Below are positions 12,008 to 23,354 of a stretch of 64,000 nucleotides of DNA, piece by piece. Both the position numbers and the translations under genes were made by a program. The DNA is from Siderastrea radians (taxonomy: Eukaryota; Cnidaria; Anthozoa; Scleractinia; Rhizangiidae), in contig OZ024887.1 of NCBI GenBank assembly GCA_964017195.1, positions 4,453,959-4,517,958 of the forward strand, written 5' to 3'. The notes under the pieces are model-generated. The model ran no database searches. It saw only the letters and a program-made list of their open reading frames with translations, and was not told the origin of the DNA. The number at the start of each line of letters is the position of its first letter. The stretch's first letter is position 1.

Positions 12008-12043
12008 ATGGTTCTTCGGCAGTGCTTGGCTTGCAATGCCGTG
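12008..12043 (+). pseudogene. Orphan UPF0547 first exon, copy C
   Basis: Twelve codons reading MVLRQCLACNAV end at a GTAAGT donor, matching the family first exon with both Cys. I found no exon 2 (C-x2-C-x-C-G-H) and no LPSALQEINR exon between here and the receptor at 14876. It is therefore either a remnant of a third gene, or a distant first exon splicing to something outside the part I can read. The conserved upstream CRE-type site leaves room for a live promoter. Confidence 0.5.
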
Positions 12044-12347
12044 GTAAGTATAAAATTAAACAGAGATATTTTGATTCCGTTGAAATATTGTTCCAGAAGG
12101 TTTTGTTTCGCTAATATTCAAATTTGCCTTTAGTCCTTATAATTTTCATATTCTTAACGGCTCTATTCCGTCACACAACAACGCACAATGCGCTTCATAG
12201 TTTGGCCATTTCAACGTTATTTTTACTCTGGATCCGAGTTTAAACCGTAGTCAAGCTTAAATTCATCGATTAGCGAGCGAATTTTGGGAAATTTACGGCG
12301 ACTTTAGACGTCTGCCTTTATCAACGTATGCGTGTTAGCCACGAGTA

Positions 12348-13217
12348 AGGGAAGGTACGTTTTTTCTTGGGGGGGGGAGGGCTGGGGCCTCAGAGGGGAG
12401 GGTCATCAGTGAAAGTGAGCACCAAAAGGGGAGGGCCATACCTCATGTGAGCTATACAAGGGAGGATCACAATTGTTTAATGAGAATTTTTGTGATGTTG
12501 CTTTCCATTTTTCTTACAGATTAAGTTTTCCTTTTCACCTACTTTGATTTCCTTTGGTGTTTTATTATAGGTACTAGGTTACATTTTTACATGTATATTA
12601 CGCCATGGCACATAGTTTTTCTCGGAGGACTCGTGTCCTTTTCCGTCCGTATCGAGAAGTACTTGACTGGCAGGTATCGTTTCTTCAGCTTCTTGCTGTT
12701 GGCTATCCGCTGCCTGATCTCCTAAGTCGTTTAGTTCTGAAGAGTTACTAGTAGATCCAACAATGCGCTCTACCCTGTCGGAAATGTCGGAAATATTTGT
12801 TTTTGAGAGGCAGATTTCGCATGCTAAACAACTAAACCTTTCTGTTAAAATAACCAACAGCAATGCCGGCTAGTCGGAGAAAGAAGTGCGTGTATTTTGC
12901 CTTAGATATATAAAACGTAAATATACCACACTGATTGTTCGCATTTTCCTTGTTTCAGCACGCACACATTCAATATCGAGATATATTCATATACAAACAC
13001 TTTGCGTTCACAAGCGAAACTTTCTGAGGTTTCTACAGCGTGGAACATACCATGTTGTAGTGAGTGGAGGGTCGCGCTTTTGTCAGTCACCTAAAGGTGG
13101 GGGGTGAGGAGTTTTTTTATTAAAACACAAGGGAGGGCCAACACTTTTTTGGGAAAAAATACCAAAATTCCCCAGCCCTCCCCCCCCCCCCCCCCAAGAA
13201 AAAACGTACCTTCCCTA
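12348..13217. mobile_element. 870-bp TIR element with G/C-run ends
   Basis: The left end AGGGAAGGTACGTTTTTTCT, followed by a run of eight G and GAGGGCTGGGG, is repeated inverted at 13155-13217, where the C run is about 18 long. TIRs are about 40 bp. Inside, the minus strand holds a 94-codon ORF (12579-12863) rich in Ser/Glu/Gln with a C-x-x-C-x-x-C start; no family is recognised. The element sits just downstream of orphan exon C. Confidence 0.65.
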
Positions 13218-14875
13218 AAGGACCACTCTTTAGGCGGACGCGACGCCCTCTTTATCACAGGCATTGAAACTAAGCTGGCTATGTACGGATGACAGATATT
13301 GAGGGCTTCCTTACCATATATGGGCATAGTGACAATTTGTTGAATAATAAAGTTGCAATAGCCAGCTACCACTGCCAGTATCACAGGAAGAATTTAAAAG
13401 GTTATGAGCAAAGGAACCCATCGTTATGACGCATACGGGTCGTACAAAACTTGTTTATAGTTGTTAAAAGGTAGCCTGGAAACTGTCGGGAACAGCTGAA
13501 AATGAAAAACCACGAAAGCATGGCTAATAATCACGTGTCATAGCAGCTATTGAGTTTCCTGAGAAAGGAAATGATAAACAGATTTCGCGTGGAAATAATT
13601 ATTGAAGCGAATGGATTCACAGATGTATGGGTTGGGACAAAGAGGATGAAGATTATGCTCTCTTTGACGGGACCAAGAAAACTGAGCGTTATAACGATCG
13701 AGGTGTCCGTGTTAAGTGGGTATCCATAAAGCTGCCTCGGCCTCGACTGCATATAAGTTCTTTACAAAGACTTGCTCTAGGTACGTAGGAATGAAGTTTA
13801 GCTTCCCCGCAACCTTGTCTTGCAACGAAACTGTTGTAAACGGTGATTGATCAAACGAAAACTACTCTAGAATCCTGGTTATAAAACTACAGTAGACGCT
13901 AACTTGAACAGAAACGTGTTTGGCTTGAACACTGATGTGAAGTCATCTCCTGCTGGCAATCTTTAAATCCCGCCTTTTTGTAGCCTACACGTTGAGCAAC
14001 GTGTAATCTCTTCAAACATTTTGTTTCCCTCCATCCTATAAGATGGCGATAGCCTACCCTATTTTAACACATTTTGGTACTTTTTACTGTATACTGGAAT
14101 AATTCAAATTCTTTAAGGCCGCTTTAAACCTCGGGTGTCAGTTTCGAAATAAAAGGATAAAGAAATAAACTTACGAACTTGAACTTCTCATCTGCCGTGA
14201 GATTTCTCTCTCATCGAACTTTAATCCCCTTATTAAACTCCCTTAACCTTCTACAGGAAATGGCTAAAACTCTTTTCCTGAATATTGCAAGCAGACATTA
14301 AGTAGCAGAAGTAAAGAAGAATAGGGCTGCAGAATTTTATCTGTCTCTCGTGGACTGATGTCTCAGGCAGGTCTTGAGGGCGAGGAAGGACTCGGGACAC
14401 GCTGGTCGATTTTCTCTCAGGCAGTGCTTTCACCGCATTTCTAAGCTATTTTGTCTACGTACAATTTTTCCGTCCTTTAATTGGTTGCCTTTTTCTCTCT
14501 CTCTCGAATTTTCTTCCCCCCTTACTTTTAATATGGAAAAACAATCTGGAGGAAAAATTAAAGGCCAAACAAGAAAGAGGAAAACTTCATCGCTACTGCA
14601 GCAGGTTTTACAGCTTGCCTTTATTTAATGTATTATTTCATGTATTTTTTATGAGCATTAGAATAGTTATAGTAAGAGCGCATTTGAAATTAATTAATCT
14701 AATTTTTATTTACAAGAACCCTGGAAGACCCCTAAGCCTAATAACGGCAAATCTGGTTTCCGATATTTTGCACTTAGCCAATGTGAGTCCTAAGTGTTGT
14801 TATTGACAATACTAAAGACACATGCCAAACGTATAGGATTCGTCCGGTCCCGTGATTAGGTCATCAGTTTAGTTC
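13218..14875. other. Intergenic DNA, no gene recognised
   Basis: No conserved domain, exon chain or repeat family was identified. The region separates the TIR element from the 3' end of the minus-strand receptor. Confidence 0.4.
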
Positions 14876-17076
14876 TCATAAGGTAGGATGAACCCGAAAA
14901 CTGGTCTTTTTCTGGAAGCAAGTTCCTCTTTCTTTCCTCTCATCTACTTCCGCCGGGCCTTTCCCATCTTGCCAGGCAACTTGAATGCTTGCTTGATCCT
15001 TCGTTCTGTTTTTAGTTTGTAATCCATTCCGAGAGGCCTGTTTATCAGGAACAATGATTGGTTCATCATCCAAACTGCTGTCCCTGCTGCTAACCTGGTT
15101 TCCCTGCGGTGCTGTTTTTACCACTTTGTCACGCCGCGGCGTTTGACTTGTTGCTATGGTTGCAACTGCACCTCCAGCCTCGCTTTCAGGGTTTTCGTCA
15201 GGTTTCACGGATGCTCCGGGTTTCTTGCCTTCCAACCGATTGGTGTCACTTCGAGGATTATTCTGTCGCGATCTTTGCCCCGGTCCTTCGTTTCCACTTC
15301 TCACAGGTCTTTCTTGAAATGGAGTTCTTCCACAAGGATCTTTCACTAGTTGCATCAGGGCAGCGCGGTATCTTCTGTTTCTCAGTACGTAGATAATTGG
15401 GTTTGAGGTGCTTGAAGCAAACGTACAAAAGGCAGCCAGGAAGCCGAACCAACGGAACTCTTCCGCGTTTTGGCCCCAAGTGGCAAAGGAAATTGTTGGA
15501 ACGTAGCAGATGAAGTATGTTACGACAGTCATGGCCACAGTTTTAGTGGCTTTGATATCCTGCTGGAGCCTTGCTTCGGCTTGAAGAGGAGGCAAATTGA
15601 GCAAGTTTCTCTGTGATAAAAGGAAAAGGATTATAAATTTGGTATTTGGTGTAAATGTGTAAATGCTTATGTTTAAAAAATAGAACATGAGAACAATAGA
15701 AATAGACCGATTATGGATATTACTTGAAAAAATATCAAACATCAGGCATCTCCCATGCCTGAGTTGTTCGAAATCTGGACAACATTATGTGCCCTGTCCA
15801 TTGGGTAAAATGCTATTCAACGAAGAAAATGTACTCCAACCAATGCATTTTATCTTCTGGATAGTGATTTGTCCAGGGGATAAAGTTATCCAACCTTCAA
15901 ACAACTAGGTGGAGAAAAATAACCAAAAACCTGACATTCAGTACTGAATCAGGTGCTATTTACCGGTCACTCGAGGTAAAGATGAGTTCACAACGGGCAA
16001 TCGTGATGGCGTTTTTGAACCACTTTGTGACCTGGCTCCAGTTTTTCAAAAGTTGGATAGCGCTATCCACCGAATGAATCATAGCAGTGGATAGCGCTAT
16101 CCACCGAATAAATCACTATCCAGTGAATAAGTATTAGGGAAACCAATTGGATAGCGCTATTCAACTTTTGAACAGTTGGGGCCTGGCAAGAAATTTCTAG
16201 GAAAAAGAATCACGTTTCGTAAACAAACGCTGTTAAATCACTGTTGTTGCTTAAATGAAATCGAAATGCGAATTGCTTCTAGCAGAAAAACTGCTTGTCG
16301 GAAACGGAAACTGAAAGCGACGAAAACGTGAACGTAGAATTCAATCCGTTTTTATGAAGCTCCGATTCCATCAATTTATTTTACATCTTTCATTTTTGAG
16401 CTTTTTTTAAATTAAAAACGGTTTCATGATTCGATAGACAGAAGCTAAGTATCAAACAAATAAAACTGGATATGCAGTTCATTTACCTGGTTTTTCTTCT
16501 GGTAAATTATGTAACTCGTTGAGAATCCAAGCACTGTTGCAGTTGTGACAAAGGTTTTCCATGATTGATGCCATGACTTCCATGATTGAAAATTATCGCT
16601 CGGCCTTCTTTCAACGGTTGATTATCAAAATCCATGTCAAACAAAGGAATTGCAACTATTGCCACAACCATGGTACAGCCCAGCCATATAAGGGAAACAG
16701 CAAAGTAAGCTTTCTTGGTTGTCTTCCATGTTAAGTATTTTAGATCTAAGTAGAGAGCAAGGAATCTGTCCACCATAAGAACAAACATGGAGACTATATT
16801 TAGAAGAGTGAAGTCCAGGTGTAATGAACTGGAAATTATGGCCAACGTTTTTCCTTTTAGCCAACTGGGTTTCATGACAAAGTACAGGACAAACAGAGGA
16901 ACGTTGATGAGCGCGTTGAGAAAATCAACCACAGCGAGATTGGCAAAAAGAATGTTTGGAAAATTACGGAGGTTCTTGAAGCGGTTGAAGATGGCGATGA
17001 ACGACCCATTACCGATCGTTGAAACCAACGTTAACACTGCACTTAGAAATGACATAACAACTTGAGAAACATCCAT
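14876..17076 (-). pseudogene. Rhodopsin-like (class A) GPCR, frameshifted near TM5
   Basis: Two exons on the minus strand: 17076-16487 and 15610-14876 (TGA), joined in phase 0 by GTAAAT/CAG splice sites. Exon 1 encodes TM1 with the GN motif, TM2 with LAVVD, TM3 ending in DRF (the DRY position) and TM4. Exon 2 encodes TM6 with FICYVP, TM7 with NPIIY, then a long hydrophilic C-tail of about 150 residues rich in Ser, Lys and Gln. The frame breaks at about 16590-16625: the open frame runs off at a stop, whereas a shifted frame reads SWKTFVTTATVLGFSTSYII and continues to the donor as TM5. So one indel separates TM1-4 from TM5-7. It may be a pseudogene, a polymorphic null or an assembly error. The usual TM3 Cys is not visible. 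The ligand is unknown. Confidence 0.8.
16031..16187. mobile_element. Fold-back MITE in GPCR intron (GGATAGCGCTATCC type)
   Basis: The palindrome GGATAGCGCTATCC occurs twice and a variant once, within outer inverted ends CCTGGCTCCAGTTTTTCAAA and its imperfect complement near 16187. A more diverged relative occupies about 15765-15910 of the same intron. Confidence 0.65.
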
Positions 17077-20000
17077 CTTTCCAAAAGCTGATATGACTTA
17101 AGCAGGAATGCAGTGTGATTATTGTAGTTGCTCAACAAAATTTAGGCTAATTTGGCGTTAGACTCTTGGGTAATTGTTTGCCAGTCCGGGCCACAACCAG
17201 AACTGGATATATGGTTTCCTGCAATTTGATTGGTTCAGATACTGAACCAAAACATTGGCTTGACCGCGAAAGGACTAAGTTCCAGATAAATTTCTCGTGC
17301 AAGAAATACAGAATGCTTGTAGGATTACCGTGAAAATCAACCTTAGTATGGATAAATCTAGACGATTTCATTTGTCCCAGGATTCGATTCACAGATATCA
17401 AGATGCTGAGGGCCCAGGAATCTTTTTGTACAAGCGGTACGCCGGCGACTTAAACGTTTGGACGTGCGTGAATGTTTCAAGAGACCGAAGCAATAAGCCG
17501 AGAAGAAAACACACCGATAGAACGCATGTTTTGCAGTGAAAACGGCTTGAGTACCGATACATACGCAGTCGATGAGCTTTTAAAAGTCGAGTACTAGTCT
17601 ATATGTGTGTTGTGAGCGATAATTCGGCCTGGAGTGGTTCATTCTATTCTGCACCGGACGCATTACCCTACTCGCTTGAATACAACCTTGATCGAACAAG
17701 ACTCCTGAAGTATTTTAGATCTCTTGCTAGACATTAATTTATCAAAGTTCGAATAGCTGAACCTGTGGGATGAAACATCTTGGACACACGGTAACTGGTA
17801 CGTACACACGAATTGCACTTGCCAGGTCACATGCATGCAACGCTTACGAGTTTCTGTCTTTCGTTCACTGTAAACCCAATGTAATTGGCAGTAATGGCCA
17901 GCTTGGGTTTAGATACCGTGTCGACATGAACAAAATTTGACAAAGGCATTTCACATGGCAGAAATTGAGATTTTGAAACAACCCTGAGAAACTGAATCCT
18001 TTACCTATCAAAAATGAAAGGGATGTGCAGAGTGCATTGTATGTTGCAAATAATAATACTAATAATAAATAAATATGTAAATATATAAATAAATAAATTG
18101 GTTTTCACAGGAGACAAGAAAAGAAGTTTATTTTTATTTGTCCCTTCGCTTATTACTCACATCTTGTAAAGTGAAAATAGTCTGTCAATATAGGTGATCC
18201 AGATAAACCAAAATTTGTGATAGGCACATGAAGCCTCCAGAGTGTTGGCAGTGTATGCTCGATTAGATGGTATGCGAATATTCCATATAAAATATGAGAG
18301 CATTTTTATACCAGTAAATTCCATATTTTCTCAAATAAGCATCCCCAGTTTTTATAGATGAGTGTGTCCAACTGACATTAATTTGAAGGAAACCTTTATT
18401 TGAGGTGTATTTTTAGGCATATTTGACAGCCCCATTCCTTTTCCTCACATGTACTAAACACACAAACAAAAGCAAACTGAAAAACATTATTTAGCTGTAA
18501 CTATGTCAAATGGACAGCAAACATAATTTCAATATTTTTGGATGAGCCGGCGTGCGCTTATTCAAAGGAGGCTTTTATTTGAGGGGAGGCACTTATTTAA
18601 TTTTTCACAAATCATGACCAGTTGGATAGTAATTTGTGTAATTGGCTTGTGACCAATCTTATCTACATAACAGAGTGGCTACTCACAGAGTGGCTATTAA
18701 CTACTCAGTATTAATTTCAAGTCGTTTGCATTTGCTGCAGTTTGCAGTTTGTTTTTGTTTTTTTTAAGAGCAGTTAAACATTCAATTAGAATTACCAATC
18801 ACTAAAAATGACAAGAGATAAACACGACGAACACTACACTCAAACCTTTGCTGTCTCATTAGTCGTCTACAAAAAGCAGGCCAGGGGAGGGTGGTGCCTA
18901 CTCGAGGGGAGGCACTCATTTCAAATTTACGATAAGGCTGGGGCACTTATTGTTTTCAAAGGAACCTCAAACACCGGGACACCAAAAGAACTATTATTTT
19001 AAACTGGCCTCATCCAACTGGCGTTATAAGTAATCAACAAAGCCAGCACACACTTATCTGGGGTCTAGCAATTAAATCCAGAAAACAAAATAAGAATTTG
19101 ATGCAAATTGAACTGCAATCATTTCATATTCAATTTACTAGATCAATATTAATATGGTTTTCATGAGTCATTTTTGGAATTCAGACCATTTTCATTCACC
19201 TGTACTGACAGATGGTTGGGCAAAATATAATTTTACTAGAAAAAGCCCATATCAATTTTGAAAAATATGGATGTCGTGAGTTGAAAGTTCATATTCAAAG
19301 TAAATTTGAGATTTTATCAGGTGGAAAGAAGGAAGCGATTCCATTAATTCATTTCATATTTTTCCTCAATTGACTGTGAACATTTTCGCCATTTATAAGT
19401 TTTAATGAGCTTATTCAGTGTCCCAGTGTTTAACTGTTACAATTCATTTAGAGCATAAATTCAAAGTTCTGAAACCATGAAAATATGAGTTATCCTTCAG
19501 CCATGTTTCACACTTTCCATCTTGCAGGTCATAACCTAAAGTAAAAGGAAGAATAAATTAAAACGTGCCAGTAAGAAGGTTAATGCATTTGATATCACAG
19601 AAAATACAATACAGAATCACCAGGGTATACAGTAGTCTGTATTCTTCTAATCACAGAAATGAAAGGGATATCATGAAGGGATAGTCAGTGCACTAATTAA
19701 TACATCTGTGTTTTCATTTTCTAAAATGTAAATTGCAAATTTAAACTAATGCATAACATAAATGGTAATGGACATACATTAGTGAGCTGCTTCTGTGATA
19801 GGCAATAAAAAAGTAAGCTTATTGGTATTATTACAACAACACTGGTTGTAAGTACAAGTTTTATGATAAAAGCCATTCTCGTAAGCGACCAGCTCTAGTT
19901 GTAACCACTTGTATGAATTGCCGAGGTGGTCGTTTACGAGAGCTTCGGTTGTATTATTTCTGTTGTCAAAAATTGATGTTTTTGAAGATGGACTCGCTCC

Positions 20001-22190
20001 CATCCCAATCTGTGTGCCCTTTCCCAGAACACAGATCACTTACAAAATGAACATGGCGTGAGCAGTCCAGTCGATGTATCACTTTACAAACAACACATAG
20101 CGCAACTCATTGTTGCATCTTCAAAAGCACAGCACTATGTGAAGAAGTCTTGCACTACAACGAAAATACTACCAAATACAAGCAAATTTTATGTAGATTT
20201 CAAAAAAAATTTTTTGAAAGACCAGAAAAATTGTTACGTACCTTCTTTCTTTAGATGTTTGGCACCTGGTCAGGCAAATTTGTGCGCTGAGTAACCCCCA
20301 ATTTCAATCGTTTCACGTCTAAATCGCATGCGAAACTTCAACGGACGCCATTTTTTTCACTCTGGTCTGTTTCGTTATTGTTCAAACGCAAGGTTCCCAA
20401 AGTACTGCGGGAAAAGGGCACTTCAAGGCCTAGAAAAGAGCTGAGAAGTGACCCAACATCGTGTCCCTTCGTGTGGGCGCCATCTTGGAAAGTTCGATGA
20501 CGTCACCATATATCCAGTTCTGGTTGTGGCCCGGACTGTTTGCCTTTCCAGTGATAAGTACATTGTTTGCTGGCCGTTTAAATTGAAAATCCTTATCATG
20601 ATGTTTTTCCTAATTCTTTGTTATGATAAATTCTCACCTTTAACTGCTCATTCTTTCCCACAGTTTGACGTAGGTAGTCTCGGAAATGATATCCTCATAA
20701 TTATAATGGCGAGATTCACCTTCAATTATCAGAATTTCTAATCCATAATTACCGGAATGCATATATGTTTTTTAATTTTATGAACATTTTCAGCTCCTAA
20801 TGTTCCAGAAAATTATTCCGGAGGCCTTTGATTGTTTGTGATGGCAATGCGTCGTCAGAAAAGATCCTAATCTGAATTTGGTCTGGCTAACCAACTCATT
20901 GGCATACTGGTCTTAACTACCCTTTATTTAAGATGATCGTAAGTGCTCGTTGCTATGGTTTCTACTTGCTGTTGTCCTATCCACCTGCGTTGAATACAGA
21001 AAGGACAAGTTACCGAACTTTTATGAAAATCTTGCTTTGATTGCAAAATGGAAAACTGAATAATACGGTCCAGTGCATGGTAATTAATCGTATCGATGTA
21101 AAGAAGTTCAAAAACGATATGTCAAACGGTCCTGCACGAACGTGAATTCAGTATTGAGAACCGCAAAATACTGCTCTCAAACACCCCCCTTATACAAACA
21201 TTTCCCTCAAACATCCGCCTAAAAATACGGTTGACTTACGCTGTCTGGCCAAACCTCAGCTGGCTTAAGCTAGATCGAACAACTCTCTCGCTGGGCGTTA
21301 TCTCGAAAAACAAACCGCTTTCCTTGAATGATGGTTACTGTCTTGAACTCTCGCTTTCTCGATCAGTCTTTCCGGTTGCATTTAAGTGTTTAAGATAATT
21401 GGAACCTAGGCTCTATATATATGGAGAAAAGTAGTCTAGGGTAGTCTCCATACCCTAGACAACTTTACCGAGTGTTTATATGATGAAAGCTTGGGCCTGC
21501 TGACCGAGTCAAAGTTGACCCTACTTTTCTTCCTTAACAGATTTTTTCGTTTAGTGATTCGGTAACTGTAGCCTCTGTTTGTTTAAATTGTGCATTTTGT
21601 GCATTTTGTTGAATTAGCGTTAATCGAGCCAAAGCGTTTTTAATGTGAGAAAAAGTTGTCCCTCCTGCCAGGGTTACCCTGCCTGCCAAGGTGAGACAAC
21701 TCGCCCCCCGAGTTGTCTCGCCTTCCCGAGACTCATGTAAACGGTTCATTGAACTAGACAAAGAAATGGGAGGAAATTTAGTGCTCCCAGGGCAGAGGGG
21801 AGGGACACACACCACTGGCGGGGGAAGGGGAGGGACACACACCACTAGGACACACCATTGGCGCTCCTCACTTACAACAATCGGTTAACGATCCTGGATT
21901 CAGCCTGGATTCAGCCCTGTGTGTAAATTGTTCCTAACTTGCATGACTACCGTCGTCAAGGCAAACAATTCTGGATTAGAAATTATTTAATAGCGGTATT
22001 CCTATCATTTAGGGATGCATTCCTAGCCGTTTTCATAATGAACAGAACTGGACTAGTAGCTAATAGAGTTTCATTCACTCTGAATCCAAAAAAAAAAATA
22101 AACAAAATACAAAATGTTACTTGGGATAGCCCCATTATTTTTCTTTTGGAAAAGTTTCTTTGCTCGCTCAGAATAGGCAGATTTGCTTCA
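17077..22190. other. Gene-poor interval with scattered repeat remnants
   Basis: No exon chain was recognised. Visible structures: a 37-bp sequence at 17181-17217 (containing CCGGGCCACAACCAGAACTG) repeated inverted at 20508-20545; GGGGAGGCACTTATT-type repeat remnants at about 18540-18600 and 18880-18960; a hairpin at about 19873-19945 with arms TCTCGTAAGCGACC and GGTCGTTTACGAGA; a small palindrome GTCTAGGGTAGTCTCC/CCCTAGAC at about 21432-21461; and a short tandem duplication around GGGACACACACCACT at 21800-21850. Confidence 0.45.
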
Positions 22191-22650
22191 CGCGACCGCC
22201 CGGGGGGGGGGGGTACTCAACAAAGTTTTATACGCAGAGGTTCCGCCCCGAGGTCCAACCCCTTACCCTTTTATATACCATTTTTGACAGAAAAGGTACC
22301 CTTTCGTATACCTTCCATTAAAAAATGGTACCCCTTTCACATACCTACTTAAGAACACTACATCCCTTTTCAAAACCCTTGGAATACAGTTTATGAATGA
22401 CGGTATTAGGGGAGAACAGTATTACCGGAAGAGATGTTAACCAAAAAACATTATTATTATCTACTCGAAATATTTTAATTAAAGGCCCTTTTAATACCTA
22501 AATGACATATGTCCCTACCCTTTCATATACTTCAGTTCGTGAAATCCCTACCCTTTCATATACCTGAAGCCTGAAAAAGGTACCCTTTTCGGGCGGAGCC
22601 CCCCCGTATAGGCCATTATAGGGAGTACCCTCCCCCCCCCCAGGCGCGAC
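22191..22650. mobile_element. Fold-back element with G-run/C-run ends and GTACTC/GAGTAC
   Basis: The left end CGCGACCGCCC, a run of G and GTACTC is mirrored by GAGTACCC, a run of C and GGCGCGAC at about 22623-22650. Sub-terminal GGTACCC and CCTTTCATATACC motifs recur in both orientations. It lies about 125 bp left of the start of the duplicated gene D block. Confidence 0.65.
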
Positions 22651-23220
22651 CGGTACGGTGTATTCTATTATTTCTAAAACCGCCGAGTTCCAGAATATCT
22701 TTTTGTCCTGAAATTGACCTTGGGCCTCGTCCAACTTGACAGTTATTCATTTCTTTTCCAAATTAAGAGTACTTAACGATACCGATAAAGCTGCCCGCCT
22801 AGCCTATGGCTAGATTTCTTTGCCCTTACGTTCCTTTGTATTTCCTGCCAGTTCTGTTTGATTTTTCCCCTTCAGTCTCAAATACATGTCGTCAGTCAAG
22901 ATTATATGTTTTCTATCTATGATCGACAACAAAATATTCAAGTATGAACCCATTCCATTAAAGGAAATCGAGCCTTCGTGGGGCGGTTTGTTTATCACAT
23001 CTCAGATGTCATGACCCTGTAAACCGTATCCCCTTTCGCAGTGTGTATTTCCTTTAATGGTTTATGCGATCATGTATTTGCTCTGACTCGTGTTGCCGGC
23101 CTTGCCTTGATATGGCGTGACAGTGACCGGGTATTGTTCGATCGTGTTTATCGGTCTACAAATTTGGCAAGACTCTTGTTTCATCATCAGATGTGTTGTC
23201 AAAAAAGTTAATTTGGGCTG

Positions 23221-23228
23221 TGACGTCA
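23221..23228 (+). promoter_or_regulatory. CRE/ATF-type palindrome upstream of gene D
   Basis: TGACGTCA lies 134 bp upstream of the ATG at 23355, as in gene A. Confidence 0.6.
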
Positions 23229-23354
23229 CAAGCCAGCCCAGTTTAAATATTGCTTCACTGTATTTAGCATTCATAACAACACTCAAAACAAACTAATCGA
23301 GCGCGTTGTTAGAGGAATATAAAAAATTACAGGGATCCAAAATACATCTAAGAA

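Noticed and set aside
19779..20039. Minus-strand ORF of 86 codons with Cys cluster
   Set aside because: It overlaps a hairpin repeat (TCTCGTAAGCGACC arms); no domain or splice context supports a gene.
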